The position numbers and the translations under genes are program-made. Shown piece after piece: positions 40,476 through 53,564 of a stretch of DNA of 64,000 nt. The DNA lies in contig JAQQWL010000011.1 in assembly GCA_038363925.1 (NCBI GenBank), forward strand, positions 2,046,001-2,110,000, read 5' to 3'. This DNA is from Apiospora phragmitis. Its lineage: Eukaryota; Ascomycota; Sordariomycetes; Amphisphaeriales; Apiosporaceae. The stretch's first letter is position 1. Each line of letters opens with the position of its first letter. The notes under the pieces were generated by a model. The model made no database searches. It saw nothing but the letters and a program-made list of their open reading frames with translations, and had not been told where the DNA came from.

Positions 40476-41331
40476 GCGCATTATTACGATCGCTAATGAA
40501 CTGTAATAGCAATTACTACTAGCCGTATCCTCGGACGCTGCCAAATATGCAGTGTCTTATATTGATACATGTTCTTATTAGTATTGATAGCACCTGCTAG
40601 CTTCCTGCCTGGTCTTGAAAGAAAGAGGGAGTTGTGATGAAGCTATCCTCCATTTCCTTCGCTGCTGCTTTCTCTAGTTCACCTATCCCTTCCACATTCA
40701 TTATTTACTTTCAAATCATCGACAAGAGAGATACACAGCGAGCTGCCACGCAGCTCTTGCACTCGCTTCCCCAGGAACAAGAAAATCAGGCGTGCCAAGG
40801 TGCCCCAGCTTTCTGGACTCCGGTCGACAAGCTTTCATGCGGACTCGCAGTCTAGACTCCTCGACCCCGGTCCCCCGTTCGACTAGCCGACGAATACGAA
40901 TAAGTCCATCGCTGCCCAGAAAACAGGGTCGTCGGGTGTTCGTGGTGCGTGTTTGAATAACCTTCTCAAAACGATACTACTACACGCTTTCGGACGACTA
41001 GGTTGGGCGTGTCTTTCTTTCCCCAGAGAGCAGAGCAGAGAGTCGGACTCGTACTAGCCTCCAATTCGGGTGTGACAAGACACGGGAGGAAAAAGCTCGC
41101 AAACTTGCTCACGCTTAATATATTAAACTGACGGCTGCACGCCCCCCTCCTCTCACTAATAAACCATCGCTGGCTACTTCTCTCTTATCTGAACTTTCAA
41201 GGCCCAGGCCGGACCTCTTCGATCACTTCAAAACAACAACTACACAAACAATATCATCACGCCTAACCCCAAGCTATATACCCTACAGGACTGGTGCCTG
41301 CCTCTTCTACGCGACTAATACCACCACCACC

Positions 41332-41374
<43 letters not shown>

Positions 41375-41432
41375 TTACTAATACCCACTTCACTCGCTTT
41401 TTGCACCGACTAAGAAATATATTAAATACGCA
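40476..41432. other. upstream region and leader of the copper transporter
   Basis: Normal-composition DNA between the RIP block and the Ctr gene. The last 250 bases are rich in A and C with little G, then carry a trinucleotide repeat. No certain copper-response element was identified. Confidence 0.5.
41320..41381. repeat. (ACC)n-(ACT)n compound trinucleotide repeat in the ctr leader
   Basis: About seven ACC units pass directly into about eleven ACT units, ending 50 bases before the Ctr start codon. It is likely transcribed as 5' UTR. Confidence 0.9.
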
Positions 41433-42105
41433 ATGGCACCTCACGGCGACATGGCAGACATGGATATGTCAGGGGGAGCCTCCGGGATGGACATGCCGGG
41501 CATGTCGGGGTCCGGCTCGTCGTCGTCGGGCGGCATGATGATGATGATGTCGGTGTTCCAGACGTCGCAGAAAACGCCGCTATACTCGATGGCGTGGACG
41601 CCGCAGAGCGTGGGCGGCTACGCGGCCACGTGCATCTTCCTGATCGTGCTGGGCACGATGCTACGCGGGCTGCTGGCGCTCAAGTCGATCCAGGAGGCCC
41701 GCTGGCTCGACCGCGAGTTCAAGCGCCGCTACGTCGCCGTCCAGGGCAAGCTGCCCCTGGCCGAGCGCGTCTCGGCCGACAGCCTCGCCAAGAAGATGAC
41801 GCTGTCGGAGAACGGCGTCGAGGAGGACGTCATGGTCGTCAAGAAGGTCCAGACCCACGCGCGCCCCTGGCGGCTGAGCGTCGACCCCCTGCGCGCCGTG
41901 ATTGATACCGTCATTGCTGGTGTTGGTTATCTTCTGTACGTTTCATCATCCTCCGAGTCCAAAAGGATACACTGAGCTAATATCATGGTTCTACAGCATG
42001 TTGGCAGTCATGACGATGAACGTCGGTTACTTCCTATCAGTACTTGGCGGTGTTTTCGTGGGCAGTCTCTTGGTTGGCCGCTATACTGTTACATCAGAGC
42101 ACTAG
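41433..42105 (+). CDS. Ctr-family high-affinity copper transporter
   Basis: Imports Cu(I) across plasma or vacuolar membrane as a trimer. Exon 1 41433-41935, intron 41936-41996 (gtacgt...ctacag), exon 2 41997-42105, 203 residues. The N terminus is Met-rich (MADMDM, MDMPGM and a run of five Met), the usual extracellular copper-binding region. TM1 is about residues 61-83. The cytosolic loop is long and basic. TM2 carries the essential M-x3-M (M169-L-A-V-M173), followed closely by TM3 with G-x3-G (GVFVG). The intron falls just before the M-x3-M codons, so the long first open frame misses the pore-lining segment unless spliced. It is expected to be induced by copper shortage. The tail ends in SEH without a Cys-x-Cys motif. 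Whether it is the plasma-membrane or vacuolar form cannot be decided here. Confidence 0.93.
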
Positions 42106-44638
42106 GTTCGGCTTGATCCTGCATTGGATATATATTGCTCGCTCACGCGGGGGTTTTGCTGTGGACATGACTTTGATGAATGGACACGAAAAGGAAGATG
42201 GACAAGGTCAATGGATTTGAATACCCCCTTGAACCTGTCGAATGTGGGTTTGGCACACGGTTGAGGGAGGAAAGGGAGAAGGGATCCCCATGATTAATTA
42301 CTGAGGGACGGGAGTGGGCGTTAAGCGAAAGCGAGCGTCATGTTACATGTGGATTAATCATTCGATATCACCATCGTCGTCAATCCAGTTACCCTCGAAG
42401 GCCCCCTTCCTCCAGTCTGCCCAGACTTCGGATGTTCGTCACCATCCATTGGCATTATTCAGTCAATGCGTGATTCAGAAGTACTGGTACATCGGATAGC
42501 CCCTACTCGCTATGTGGTAGTGTTGCAGAAACATGCTCATTCTCGCGCAAGCATTCCCCCACTTGCCTAGGCTGGCTTTTAACACTCCCGCAGACTCCAC
42601 TTCACGAGCCAGTCAAGACCCGGGAAATGTGAGGTTGAGGCTCGCTGAAACCTGGTCGTCCACAGTCGCACCTTGCATCATCAGACAACGAACGGTCAGG
42701 CTGCTAGGTATAGAATGCATAGAAAGAAAGATGACGATATTAATACACTTGCTATTACATATAGAGAAGGGCTTCACAATATGCCAATCTGTTTTCGTAC
42801 TTCGGAGCTGGAACGATACAAACCCAAATACGTAGTAGTACTAACGGATCAATAGGCGCTTCCCATGTTCCTTGCCTTCGCCTTGCCGAAAGCGTGGACC
42901 TCGGGTCTATTCCCGAAACAAATAATTGATTGATTATTATTATCTGCCGCATTCGGCACTTGGTTACGAGATCGTCATCTACCTATCCCTATTCGGAGGG
43001 AGACACAGAAAGACAAGAGCTTAAATCAATCACCCCTCCCCCACCCATTGCCGTTCTTTTTTTATCTCCAATATACCTATGTAAGGTACCCCCCTATGAA
43101 CCACAACACCCCGGCAAGCTTCAATGTCGTTTTCGTCTTCCCTCACCCCTCACCCTCATTCTAATTCTGACTTCTTCCTTCCTGGATTTGCTCCCCCTCT
43201 GCAAGCTTTCATATCCATCGACCAACGGCCTGGTGGGCAACGACGACGGGGATGACGGTATCATGAGAAAAGGCACCTGAGTGCCGGGGGAGAGGGAAGT
43301 GGGGAGCGTTGCACCATACGAACCATAGCGCAACCGACGACATACGACTATTACTATTGCTCGCTTTCTCTATTACTGGAAGACAACCGACGTTGAGCAG
43401 CATCTTGGTATATTCCCATGGGTTCTAGCATTTTCACACGCGCATCGATAGCAGCCAAACAGTCTCGAGGGCGAGAGCCAGCTGCCCTGTTTGCTGTATG
43501 CATTGAGTGAGGTGTCTATAGGACGACTGTGTATCTCGATGGCCGGCGTCTCGATTATGACACGGCTAAGATATGCCATTCCTTCCTTACCCAGTTGTAC
43601 GACTTGAAAGGGGTTTCCCACCCGTGGCTGGCCCACGCCTCGCGCCTTCAACTACCGCCTGTGATCATAATAAGAACGAAACAGGAAAAGACACTGCCGG
43701 TGGGGTCACATGAAAACCGAAAACCAATGGTAAAATAGAGCACGATTACCAATATCATTGTGTGGTCGACTCTAAGGTGTGGAAGTTACTATCATACATT
43801 CCGCCTTTTCCATGGGAATCCATAAGATTGACGCAATAGGTATCTTTGATTTGGGAAACATTGCCAACTTAAACCGCCGTCGAACGGGTGACCGGGAAAG
43901 GCACCTTCGCAGGAGGCATGTATAGTGTAGCAATGTGTGGTGCGACGATGACGCCCGACTCATAGACCTTTCGGCACGCGGGTTCAATCCTCTGCCATCA
44001 TAGCCACACCACGCATGATTCATGATTTCGTCCGTCGTAATCCCTACGCAGAACCCCTAGACTCCTCCCCTGGGCAATGCATAGAATAAGCTGAGTCGAT
44101 GTGCGCCATATTCAAGTCACCGACCAGTTCAGCGCCCCCTCTCCTGACGGACCGGAACCAGATAGATGGAACATTGGAAAACAATAAAAAATTCAACCAT
44201 GTGCTCTTGGGATAATAAGCACAGACGGTTATATATCTCATGACGAGATGATAGCACAACTCCAACGTCCATGAGACCATGTACAAACATGATCTTGGAA
44301 TAGAAGTGTTGAGATTAACTTGCTGAAACATCGGATCATGCATGTGAGGCGTAATCGTCCGTATTCTCCGAGACAGAGTCGACGGTTGTCCGTGTTCATA
44401 GGAGAAGAGAACATGGACTGTAATCGTCGCGATCGAGGATCAAAAAGAACAAAAAAAGGAAGAATAAAAGAGCAGTAGAATCAAGGCGACCGAACAACGC
44501 CGCACCGTAGCCTCGAATATTATGACGCAAGGTTTATCAAAATTCGGTAGGAAATGAGAGGCTCGTGTGAATGCAATTATATTCTGGGTATCAGGTTGGC
44601 GCAGGTGAGAACAAATCGAGTTTGTCACAGTATTGTCG
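42106..44638. other. intergenic, convergent 3' ends of ctr and mcm1
   Basis: 2.5 kb without a supported gene; both 3' UTRs must be here. A tRNA-like motif near 43,920-44,005 was examined and rejected. Confidence 0.55.
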
Positions 44639-45558
44639 TTACGATTGATGTGAGCTATGCTGTGGCATGCCGGATTGCGGAGGCATGGCGTACTGCGCGC
44701 CGCGCTGCTGGACGTAACTCGAGTAAGCCAAAGCCTGCTGGGGATCGATAGGCACGTTAGGCATGCCGTAGCCAGGGGGCATGTGGCTCGGCGGCATTCC
44801 TGGTCGGCTCGATTGAGGTGGCAAGTGTTGATTCGGAGGCTCCTCAGGCGATTCCACTTGTTGGTTGTCGTCGACGTCTCCATTGCCAGGGTTGGGTTCA
44901 GGCGCATTCAAGCATGCCTGTAGAGAAGTTAGCAAGTAGTTATGCGATGGCTGGGCGGACATTGTAGATGTATTATCGTACCTGAATCAAGTTCTTGCCC
45001 TCAGCCTTGGTGACGAGCGGTTGCAACTTGGGTGTTGTAAACGTGTAGACGAGACCGGTTTCTGAAACGACCAGAAGAAGCACCTGCGTGCCTGTGAGGA
45101 CAGAGAGCTCGTAAGCCTGTAGACACCAATGTTAGACGTGTTCATTAAAAAAATCTGTGCAAAGCAATCGCGTGAAAACGATAGAGGAAGAAACGCGCTG
45201 GGTCAGATAGCGAGCAGCTAGCAGTCGCGTCAAATCCACGCGCAGTGAGGTGCTATACGCATTGATGGACGGAATTGCTCAACTAGGTGGGCAATAGAGT
45301 GTTGGAACGTACCTTCTTCATAATGCCCGCCTTCCGCTTCGAGAAGGTAATGTGGCGACGCGACTTGTCGGTGATGAACTTAATCTCAATCTTGCGACGC
45401 TCGCGTCCACCCTTCTCATCGTCGTCATCATCGTCGTCGGCTACACTAGGGCGAGCGCGCTTGACACCGCGAGGCTCGGCGCTACCGTTGCTGACGGCAT
45501 GGCCGTCGTCGAGATCGTTGGGCGACGTTTGGTCGTGTTGGTCGGTGATGTCGGCCAT
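44639..45558 (-). CDS. MCM1: MADS-box transcription factor Mcm1 (SRF type)
   Basis: Nuclear DNA-binding factor that works with mating-type proteins and other partners; in filamentous ascomycetes it is needed for mating, conidiation and virulence. Exons 45558-45313, 45116-44982 and 44917-44639, introns 196 and 64 bp, 219 residues. An acidic N terminus has an Asp7 run (41-47) before the SRF-type MADS box (about 52-107): RRKIEIKFITDKSRRHITF, SKRKAGIMKK, AYELSVLTGTQVLLLV, followed by ETGLVYTFTTPKL. The first intron splits the box right after IMKK. The C-terminal 90 residues are Pro/Gln/Met-rich and probably an activation region. The frame is intact throughout. Confidence 0.96.
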
Positions 45559-48500
45559 GGTTGACTGGCAATACTACGAGGGTATCACGAAAAAGGCAAA
45601 AAAAAAAAGGTTGGTGGAGATGCTGCTTTGAGTGTGGTGCCGACGACCTATACTGAATCTGGCCTCGAGCGGAGAGAGCCTCTTTCTGTAGTTGGTAGTT
45701 GGATCAAGCTGTTTTTGTTGGTAGCTTGTTGTAGTAGGCAGGCGGTGGCAGCGTTTTGAGCGGGAATGGGGTGTGGGTGGCAGGCAATTGCAGCCTGTGC
45801 TTCTTTTCTGTCTGGGTTTTTTTCCTTCTTGGGACTGGAGGGAAGCAGAGTAAGAGTGACCAGAGAGGAAAGGTCAGGTCCAGAAATGGTGCTTGCGCCT
45901 TTTTCTGTTCCTTGGGTCGGTGGATGTCGAGGGGTTGCGAGTTGGGTCCCCGGTGTAAGTAAAGTAGGTGCGTGCTTTCAGTGGCACTCACTGGCTGGTG
46001 CAGGTGCTGGGGGCCCTTAAGTGGGTAGGGGCGAGTAGTAGCGTGAGTGCGGGTGCAAGCAGGATTGGTTTGGCGTATGAATCGTGCCTGGGTGAGTGGG
46101 TGTGTCTGTACCTTCCAATCAATCAATACATTGCCTGCTGCGACCTTCCAACCGATGCTGCCTATTGATTGATTGATTGACTGATTGTCAAAAGACCGAT
46201 TGGGGGGCCCGACTGATTGGATGCCCTATTGACTTGGGAAAAAAGGTGGGACCTACCTTGGTTTGAATGGAAGGAAGCCAGTCAAGTGTCAGAATCAACT
46301 AGGAATTCTTTTTTTGACTACTTGCTTTGTTTGACAGGCGGATGGCGTTGATAAAGGTGTTAGAATAAGCCGTGGCAGAATTCCTAATGGGGTATTGAAT
46401 GGCAGTGTTTCCAGCTTGCTTGGGTTAAGCTTGGGTCGCCCGCGGGTGGTCTGGTGGATGGATGGGGTACGGGTATCTTTTTCGGGGTGCCTTCAGTGTT
46501 CTGTGCTTCGCTCCTACGCGTCAGGTTGTCAGCAAACCAGGCAACTACAGGTCAAGTTTAAAGTAGGGCGGGCTGGAGCGGATGGCCACAGTTACACGTC
46601 CTTCCTAAACCAAAAAGAGAGAAAACGCCAAACAGGACCCGGGGAACAATGAGTGGGCAGTGTAATGATACATTGTCGTAGGTATACACATATCAATAAA
46701 TACATGTATCAGAGGACTCGGTCCGTTGGCTCGTTTGTCCAAGAATCAATCAATCAATCCGTCCGGTCCATGCAGCCAACCGAATGGTTGACAATGGCGA
46801 CTGGATATCAGAGAGAGAGAATCAACAACGGCCAGCAAACGACTTCGATCCGAGCTGCGCAGTTGTGACCAATGAATGGCATGGCAGTGGAAGGGAATAG
46901 GAAAGCATAAGAAAAGAGAAAACCCAGACACATCATCAGCAATTTATCAAGAGCATACATACATAGGATAAGGTGTATACACTGTCAATAAGAGGCAATG
47001 AATATGAACATACTCAGACAGACCGACAAACAGGTAGAGGTATAAACAGATAGATAGAGAGAGGCAAGCGATAGACAGATTAACGACAGTATGCACTTAC
47101 AGTAAGCTTTATTATTTCTGGTGTTGTTTCCCTTCTCGGTTCCTTTACACACAAGAAACCAAACGGAATTCGATGTCAGTATCAATTCAGGAAAGGTGAA
47201 TGCGGGATGATTGAAAAGAGGATAGCGAGGTGGTAGCACACGGGCTCTTGCGGTCATGACCAGACACTTTAAAAGGCAGAAGGCGGGGACGTGGCGGCCT
47301 TTGGAGAATATTCAAAATCCTCGGGTCTGTCCTAGTCCTCTACCTAATCCAAGGGAGGAGTCTACTCCAGTCTGGACGCTAGCGAATGGAGACTCTCCCC
47401 ATCCAAGAGATTGTCTCTCGCACGCTTGCTCGTCCATGGATGGGTACCGACCCCCAGCTCTCAATCCAGGTGTTCGTTTCTTCAAACCCCATGAACCATT
47501 AAATGAACAGTGCAGTGTGGGTGGACCCCCGAAAGCAGCCAAAAGGGGGGCTGGGATTGGGTGGTGGATGGGGGTCGGGTGCATTTGATGGACCGGGCAT
47601 GCTACTCGACTGTAACACGAGCATTCATACTGTCCATTCTACATATATCCAAGTACCTCGATTTTATCAGTAGTAGGTGGCTATCGTTGACTGATCTATT
47701 GATCTGCCCTAGCTATCTGATAAGTCTATAGATGGAAGTTGATAGTTCCGTTGTGATTGCTTCAATCACGAAACGTGGGCGCCCCTTTTGAGTTTGAACA
47801 CTACCGCATGGCAAGTGTGTATATGTTTGAGGTGCATGCGAGAAAGGTTGGAAGATAAGCCGTTTCGAAATCCCGTTGGTCACAATTATGTGAGCAGGTA
47901 CGTCAGATACATTAATATGCCAGAGTTAATAATGCCATTGTATCGATTTGCTAACATGGGCATTTCACCATGGAGGAGTGCGAGCTACCACTACCAGCTC
48001 CATTCCAGCACCCAAGCCTCTATATACTGTATTAGTCAATCCCATCAATCAATCCTTGGGCCCTACGAGTCAGACTATTCCCCAAAGGGAAGGACATCCC
48101 TTCGGGAAGACACCGCGAAAGGACGACCCGCGAGACTCTAGGCAGTACAGTAGACTCGAAGGGGTAGGTAACACATGACGGACAGACACGTTGATCATGG
48201 ATGTACTTATCCATCGGTCTGTGTGCAAGCACATATGTTAGAGAAGAGCGAAGATACTAGAATTGAATAAAAAAAGAGTCTGCCCTCAGCTACGTACTCG
48301 GAGCTTGACACCGCCGGCAGTGTCAAAGATGACTCGACTAAGCAATGTAATACCTTCTTACATAGCCAGAGCGTGGTGTGGCTGCATTTGACAGACAATG
48401 CTTACCTCAGTGCTAGGTGATCTAAAAAGCATACGAGTCTGCGGGCGGCTCTTCCTCCGTACTCTGGTAGCTTTGCAGCCTGCCGCGTCCAGACCAGTCA

Positions 48501-51500
48501 CTCAATGTTCCCTTGCTCCACGATTGAACCCTGGCGTGTAATCTGCAAAGTAAGATGAGTTAGGAATAGTGCAAAGCCAAGTCCGTACCGTAGATGCCAT
48601 GAGCCGCGGGAGCTCATCCTCTTGCCCATGTCCATATCAATCCTGGAGCTAAGGCATGCCTGGATGGAGGAGCATATCGTTAGCTTAGGTAGGTACTTAT
48701 CTAAAGTTCCTTGAACTTCGTGCAGCACCGGCGCTAATTGCGCAAAAGCTGCTGCAGGCTATGGCCCTGGTCATGACAGTTGAAGCGGCAGCAACTGCAC
48801 GCGGTCTGGCCTTGAGAAGACGAGTGTCACTGTTGCGTCGTGCCCGCTCGGCCGCTTAGCTCGCTTCCCGATTACCTGCAGCCAGTCAAGGACTTGAGTA
48901 AGGAACCTTTGGGGCGGCATACCGAAATAGAAAAAGGCAGACCTTGACAGCTGATTCCTATGTTAGCCAGCACCATATCTGCTTCTCGCGTCCGGCAAGA
49001 GGAGATATCGGTCGTGCTTTGGAAAGGTCCCGGCTCTGTGATTCCTACATACATGTAACCAACCTAGTTCCCATCCTATCCTGGGCTGGGGTGCTAGCAA
49101 AGTGACAGCCATGCCATGGACTGACGATACAAAGTTGAGTGGGGCGAACGCCTGTCTTTGTTCGTGGTTGCGTGGGGATCGGGAACCGCTCAGTGCAACG
49201 AAGAACCTTTCCCAGCAAGTAAGTTTAGTGCGTCGGTCCCAGCTACCAGCTGACAGGCGCAGTGTAGGATTTTGATTGATAGTGCTTACAGGGCTCCATA
49301 AGACGCAATCAATCGCTGCTACCTAGGTATTCGTACATGCTGCATACCACCAGTACATGTGCGCCTACGAGACGGCCTGTAGATCAATCAGGTAGTAGTA
49401 TTCTGTCTCCCTTCCTCGGCCAGGAGGATTTCGGCCTTTCCAAGCTAGATTGACCGAATCCCTGGCATGACATTCACGTTGTTGATAGCTACGGCCATGG
49501 GCCGTCGTTGCTCCGTTGTTGCCATTGAAGACCCGGCAGGGATCTCTTTCGCGTACGACACACCCCCGGCACTCATCGACTTCTGCAGGGCGAATTGTGC
49601 AATCATGGTCACGGGCAGAATCACGGTAGGCAGGCAGCATATGTACATGTAGACTGGAGGGGACAGGGTGTGGGGTTTGTCATCTCAAAGACCTTTTTCG
49701 CCAACGAGATTGACCCCCATGTAAGAGGCATTCATCGTTAGCGAGCAGTTGTTGGTAGACACCATCATGACCATGTTGCCTGATAGGCCGTGCTGGAGCT
49801 AGATAGGCCCACAATGTCGACGGGCTCTGCAACTAAGGAACTAGAGAGACCGGGGACATGGGCAAGGATCGGAAGCATTTGGGCAGTATCCGTCTCGCCG
49901 TCCAGGTCATTTTTCATCGCACCGTGGGTCATTACGCTGATGCAGATATCGACAACCACCAACGTGATGGCGAAGGCGTGGCTCGCAATTGCGCGAAATG
50001 GCGTGTCTAAGAAAACTAGAACATGTCTTCTGTTTTTCTCTTACTGCCCTCGAATACTATTGCAAATGGATTGCCTTGACCCGACAGGTATGTACGCGAG
50101 GATGGCCAGTCTGCCAGTGACTCAATACAGAATTCAATACACATCTCTAGGGGATATGTACGTACATCCATTTGTGTACTGGTTGGCGAAGAAGAAAGTC
50201 TTTCCGCCGACGCCAAGCCGCCATGGCTATCATTTCAAGTATGACAGGGATGTCAAAATTAGGGACTCATGAAAGCCGTTGACAGGGGAAATGAAGCGGG
50301 GAGCAGCCTGATAGCGCTAGTTGCAATGACCAATGAGCTAGAGGCCCATCGCTAAGAAGAGGAAGAGGGAGAAGAAAGAGAGACCCAAGGCCACCTGCAG
50401 GGTCAGGTAAGGTTGGCTCTTGGGTTACGGGTTGTGAATGGGTGGGAATCTTCATGGACAAAGCTCTCCGGAGCTTGTTGATTGCGATCGATGATCGGGC
50501 GTTTACAGCAATGACGTTATATAAAAATTATATAACATGCCATGACCTCAGTTTGGTATTACACACTGTTAATCACAGACCGGCCGATTTGTAATACTTA
50601 TTGGATGGATGAGCAAGCCTATGTATACATGTATCCATAGTATTGGTCCCCAAGAACCAAGTGATCGATCTCTGATAGACACATGCACAGGGCTGGCCAG
50701 TAGCTAGCAATAGCCGGGACAGAATATATATTGGACGTGCAGTTGTCAAGATTAAGCATCCTGTAAGGCAAGATCCTAACCCATTGCGGCGCCTCATCCC
50801 TCATCGATTCTGCTAGGGACAAGAGCCGCAACGCTTTTCCCTCAGTAAACACCTTATTTGCTCGCCATGCCTATTTGGCTCTAAGGGGGGATCTGAACGA
50901 CGGCTTTTAATCGCAGCGTTGCCCTGTTTCCTGAACTCGATAGGAATGGTGCCGGGGTTACCGGCTTTCCGCAAGCGAACAAGGAGGGTGTGGAAGAATT
51001 TAGGTAGCACAGTCACGCCAAACAAGGGATGGTGTCCCCAAGGCATATGTACAGAATCCCGAAACCTTCAACAACGAGCTACATACATAGATATTCTCTT
51101 GAGCAGGAATCCGATACATTAGGGATCTCACACTAATATGAATGACATCTTGTACCCAGGACTAGGCATATCCTGGTTCCCGTCTTGATACGGTACTTAC
51201 AGTAAGTAGGTATTGGTGATGAGTAATTGAGTGCGCAGCATATTGGTATCTCGAAACATGTCGCTGCCAACTCAAATATGGTTACAGAAATAGAGGAAGA
51301 AACAAAGATGGCTGGGATTTGGATTCAAGTATTGGATGAAACTTCTAAAATCGGTACACAAGAGTTATTTAGGTTCCTTGGTTTGTTCTAGTCGGGCAAC
51401 CCAGTATGCCATTTACTGGCTGTCTCAAATGTTGTACACCATGATCTTCTGCCAAAGGTCTGCTCAGCAGCTAGGTATGCAGCGAAATGAAACCGCGGCT

Positions 51501-53564
51501 TCCGTTCAGCGCAAGACAGGCCAGAGCACATATCTTTGGGAACAACCGACTGGATGTGCGAATGACCTGGCGCCCATGGGGGAGGATGCCTCGCATCAAA
51601 GAATTTGAGGTAGCTGGGTGCTGCTCGGCTGTAATGCTGGCAATCCAGTTGATGAAAGTAGACCCGGCACCGGCGCTCACGATCCTGATCTTCTCTGCTC
51701 GATTCCAACAGGATGGCCACATACCTGCCGGCTCGATCTTTGGTGTATCGGATTTCCATGTAACGACCTTTCCTTTGGACCTCGACTCATTTCATATACT
51801 GTAGTTCCGGGATGGTGGCTCTGTATGCGGTCGAGCTTGTAGTTTGACAGAGGTCATACCGCATGTATTGAGCCATCCTCGATAGTGGCCGATCTCGACA
51901 CTGTGTATTCATCGGTGACATCACGCCATGCCGATGGTCATTGACCTGAACATCGGGCTCATCGGCGTCAGGGAGACCGCCGGACGAAGTTCTCCCATCA
52001 CCTCACGGGACAGAAGGGACGGAATGCGCGCATCGACTCAGTGACATACGACGAGGCACAGAGCTGAGCAGGATAAGGAAAGCCTCAATGTTTTATGTTT
52101 AAAAGGTATGGGATGATGGCACCTCCTGATGAGTTTAAAGCACATGACGCCACTATGTAAATCTTGTCACTTGGATGGTTAGATCTTTCCGACCCTGGCG
52201 ATGCGGCACGATGATCTTCAAATACTCAATGCCCAATGCCTCTTATTCCCGCTAGTCTCAAACCGCCCCATCCATCCGTGCAACAGCACCGACTACAGCC
52301 AGTACCAACTATGTATATTCGAAGTAAGAGCAGCAGTGTGGCGTCAATGTAGAACATGCGCATCTACGACAGACATTGATGAATATTTCATTCTGTACAT
52401 GTAACCACGTCTTGTTCATCCCAGCAGAAGACTCATTTTTTGTTCGAATGGGATGGATGGTGAGTGTTCTGGTTGCTTGCCGGTAACCGTTCGAGAAGCT
52501 TTGAGCTGCTCTGCTCTCGGGTCTCACGGCTGCTGTCAGGGCGTTGGAGAAAGCGGTAAGTCGCTATGCTATTTCACCATGGTGGGCTCCAGGGATCGGG
52601 GGAGGCTCGAACACAACATGATTCGATTTCTTCGTGGAGCATGGATGAGATTCGAGACAGGCCCCGCCATGATTGGCTGAAGAAATACCACGGCCAGGCA
52701 CACGTCCCCCTTCCTGGTACGTGCCGCCGCTCCGGAGCGCTGAAGCAGGTGCGGCACTCTGGCACTGCTTCAGATCTGGTGACACACTAACGGGCCATGA
52801 AACCTCGTGTGTCAGGAATCCCAACGTCGCCATTCGTCTGCGAGTGCTGTTGCATTATCAGGCGAGCGGAGTTGCATTGAGGCAGAGCACTGGGCAGAGC
52901 GCCCGGGTCCGCCAGTGCATTCGCAGAGGCCGGTGGAGTCCAACGGCGTTTCCTGTACGTTTCTGGTCGTGGTAAGCCCACTATGGTGGTCCGTCGTGTT
53001 GTCTCGACATGATTTTGGTTGTCGTCGCCAATTCTTCCCTTTTCTTGGCGTCCTTCCGCAGCGCTTCCCACCCAGGAACTCCTAGCCATTATTTTCTGAC
53101 GGGGTTATGGCCTGGCGATTGTCTCTGTATATTCTTCTCTCCAACCTACGCTTAAGCCGTACTTCACTTCTTTCATCCTACTGTTTTGCCTAATCGCTGT
53201 GCTGGTTTGTTGCTTTTCGTTTCGATTCTCTCCCATTACTCTTCCGCTTCCCGGTCGAAGGCGTAGATTTCTTTTTTTGTTTGTCGTGTTGCTGGTTGGT
53301 ATAGACGGACAACTCGACTCTTCCGTTCATTCGCTTGCTCTGTCGACAGCCTTTACTTTCCCTTCCGCGCCGCAAACGACTTGAATCATATCATTACTTA
53401 AAATACTAGACGCCGGTCGTCAGCATCTACGCCATCATCCAAAAATATCAGTCAGAATCTAGCACGAGTCTAGGAGTCACAAGGAGGAGAGTCTGAGCAG
53501 CCAAGTCCCGTGGGACCAAGAACTCCACTATCAAATTGGCTGCTCCTTGAAGGATATCGGCAAG
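45559..53564. other. 8-kb gene-free region between divergent mcm1 and tetraspanin genes
   Basis: No supported gene. It holds both promoters, since mcm1 points left and the tetraspanin points right. The first 700 bases upstream of mcm1 are rich in poly-T and G-rich strings and include an ATTG repeat; the last 400 before the tetraspanin are pyrimidine-rich. The many short open frames resemble nothing known. Confidence 0.5.
46164..46187. repeat. (ATTG)n tetranucleotide repeat
   Basis: Five to six ATTG/ACTG units. The inverse AATC repeat recurs near 46,744-46,759. Confidence 0.8.

Noticed and set aside
43920..44005. tRNA-like stretch with GGTTCAATCC and a CTCATAG loop
   Set aside because: The T-stem pairs poorly and the distance from T-loop to the possible acceptor stem is about 19 instead of 12 bases, so no proper cloverleaf forms.
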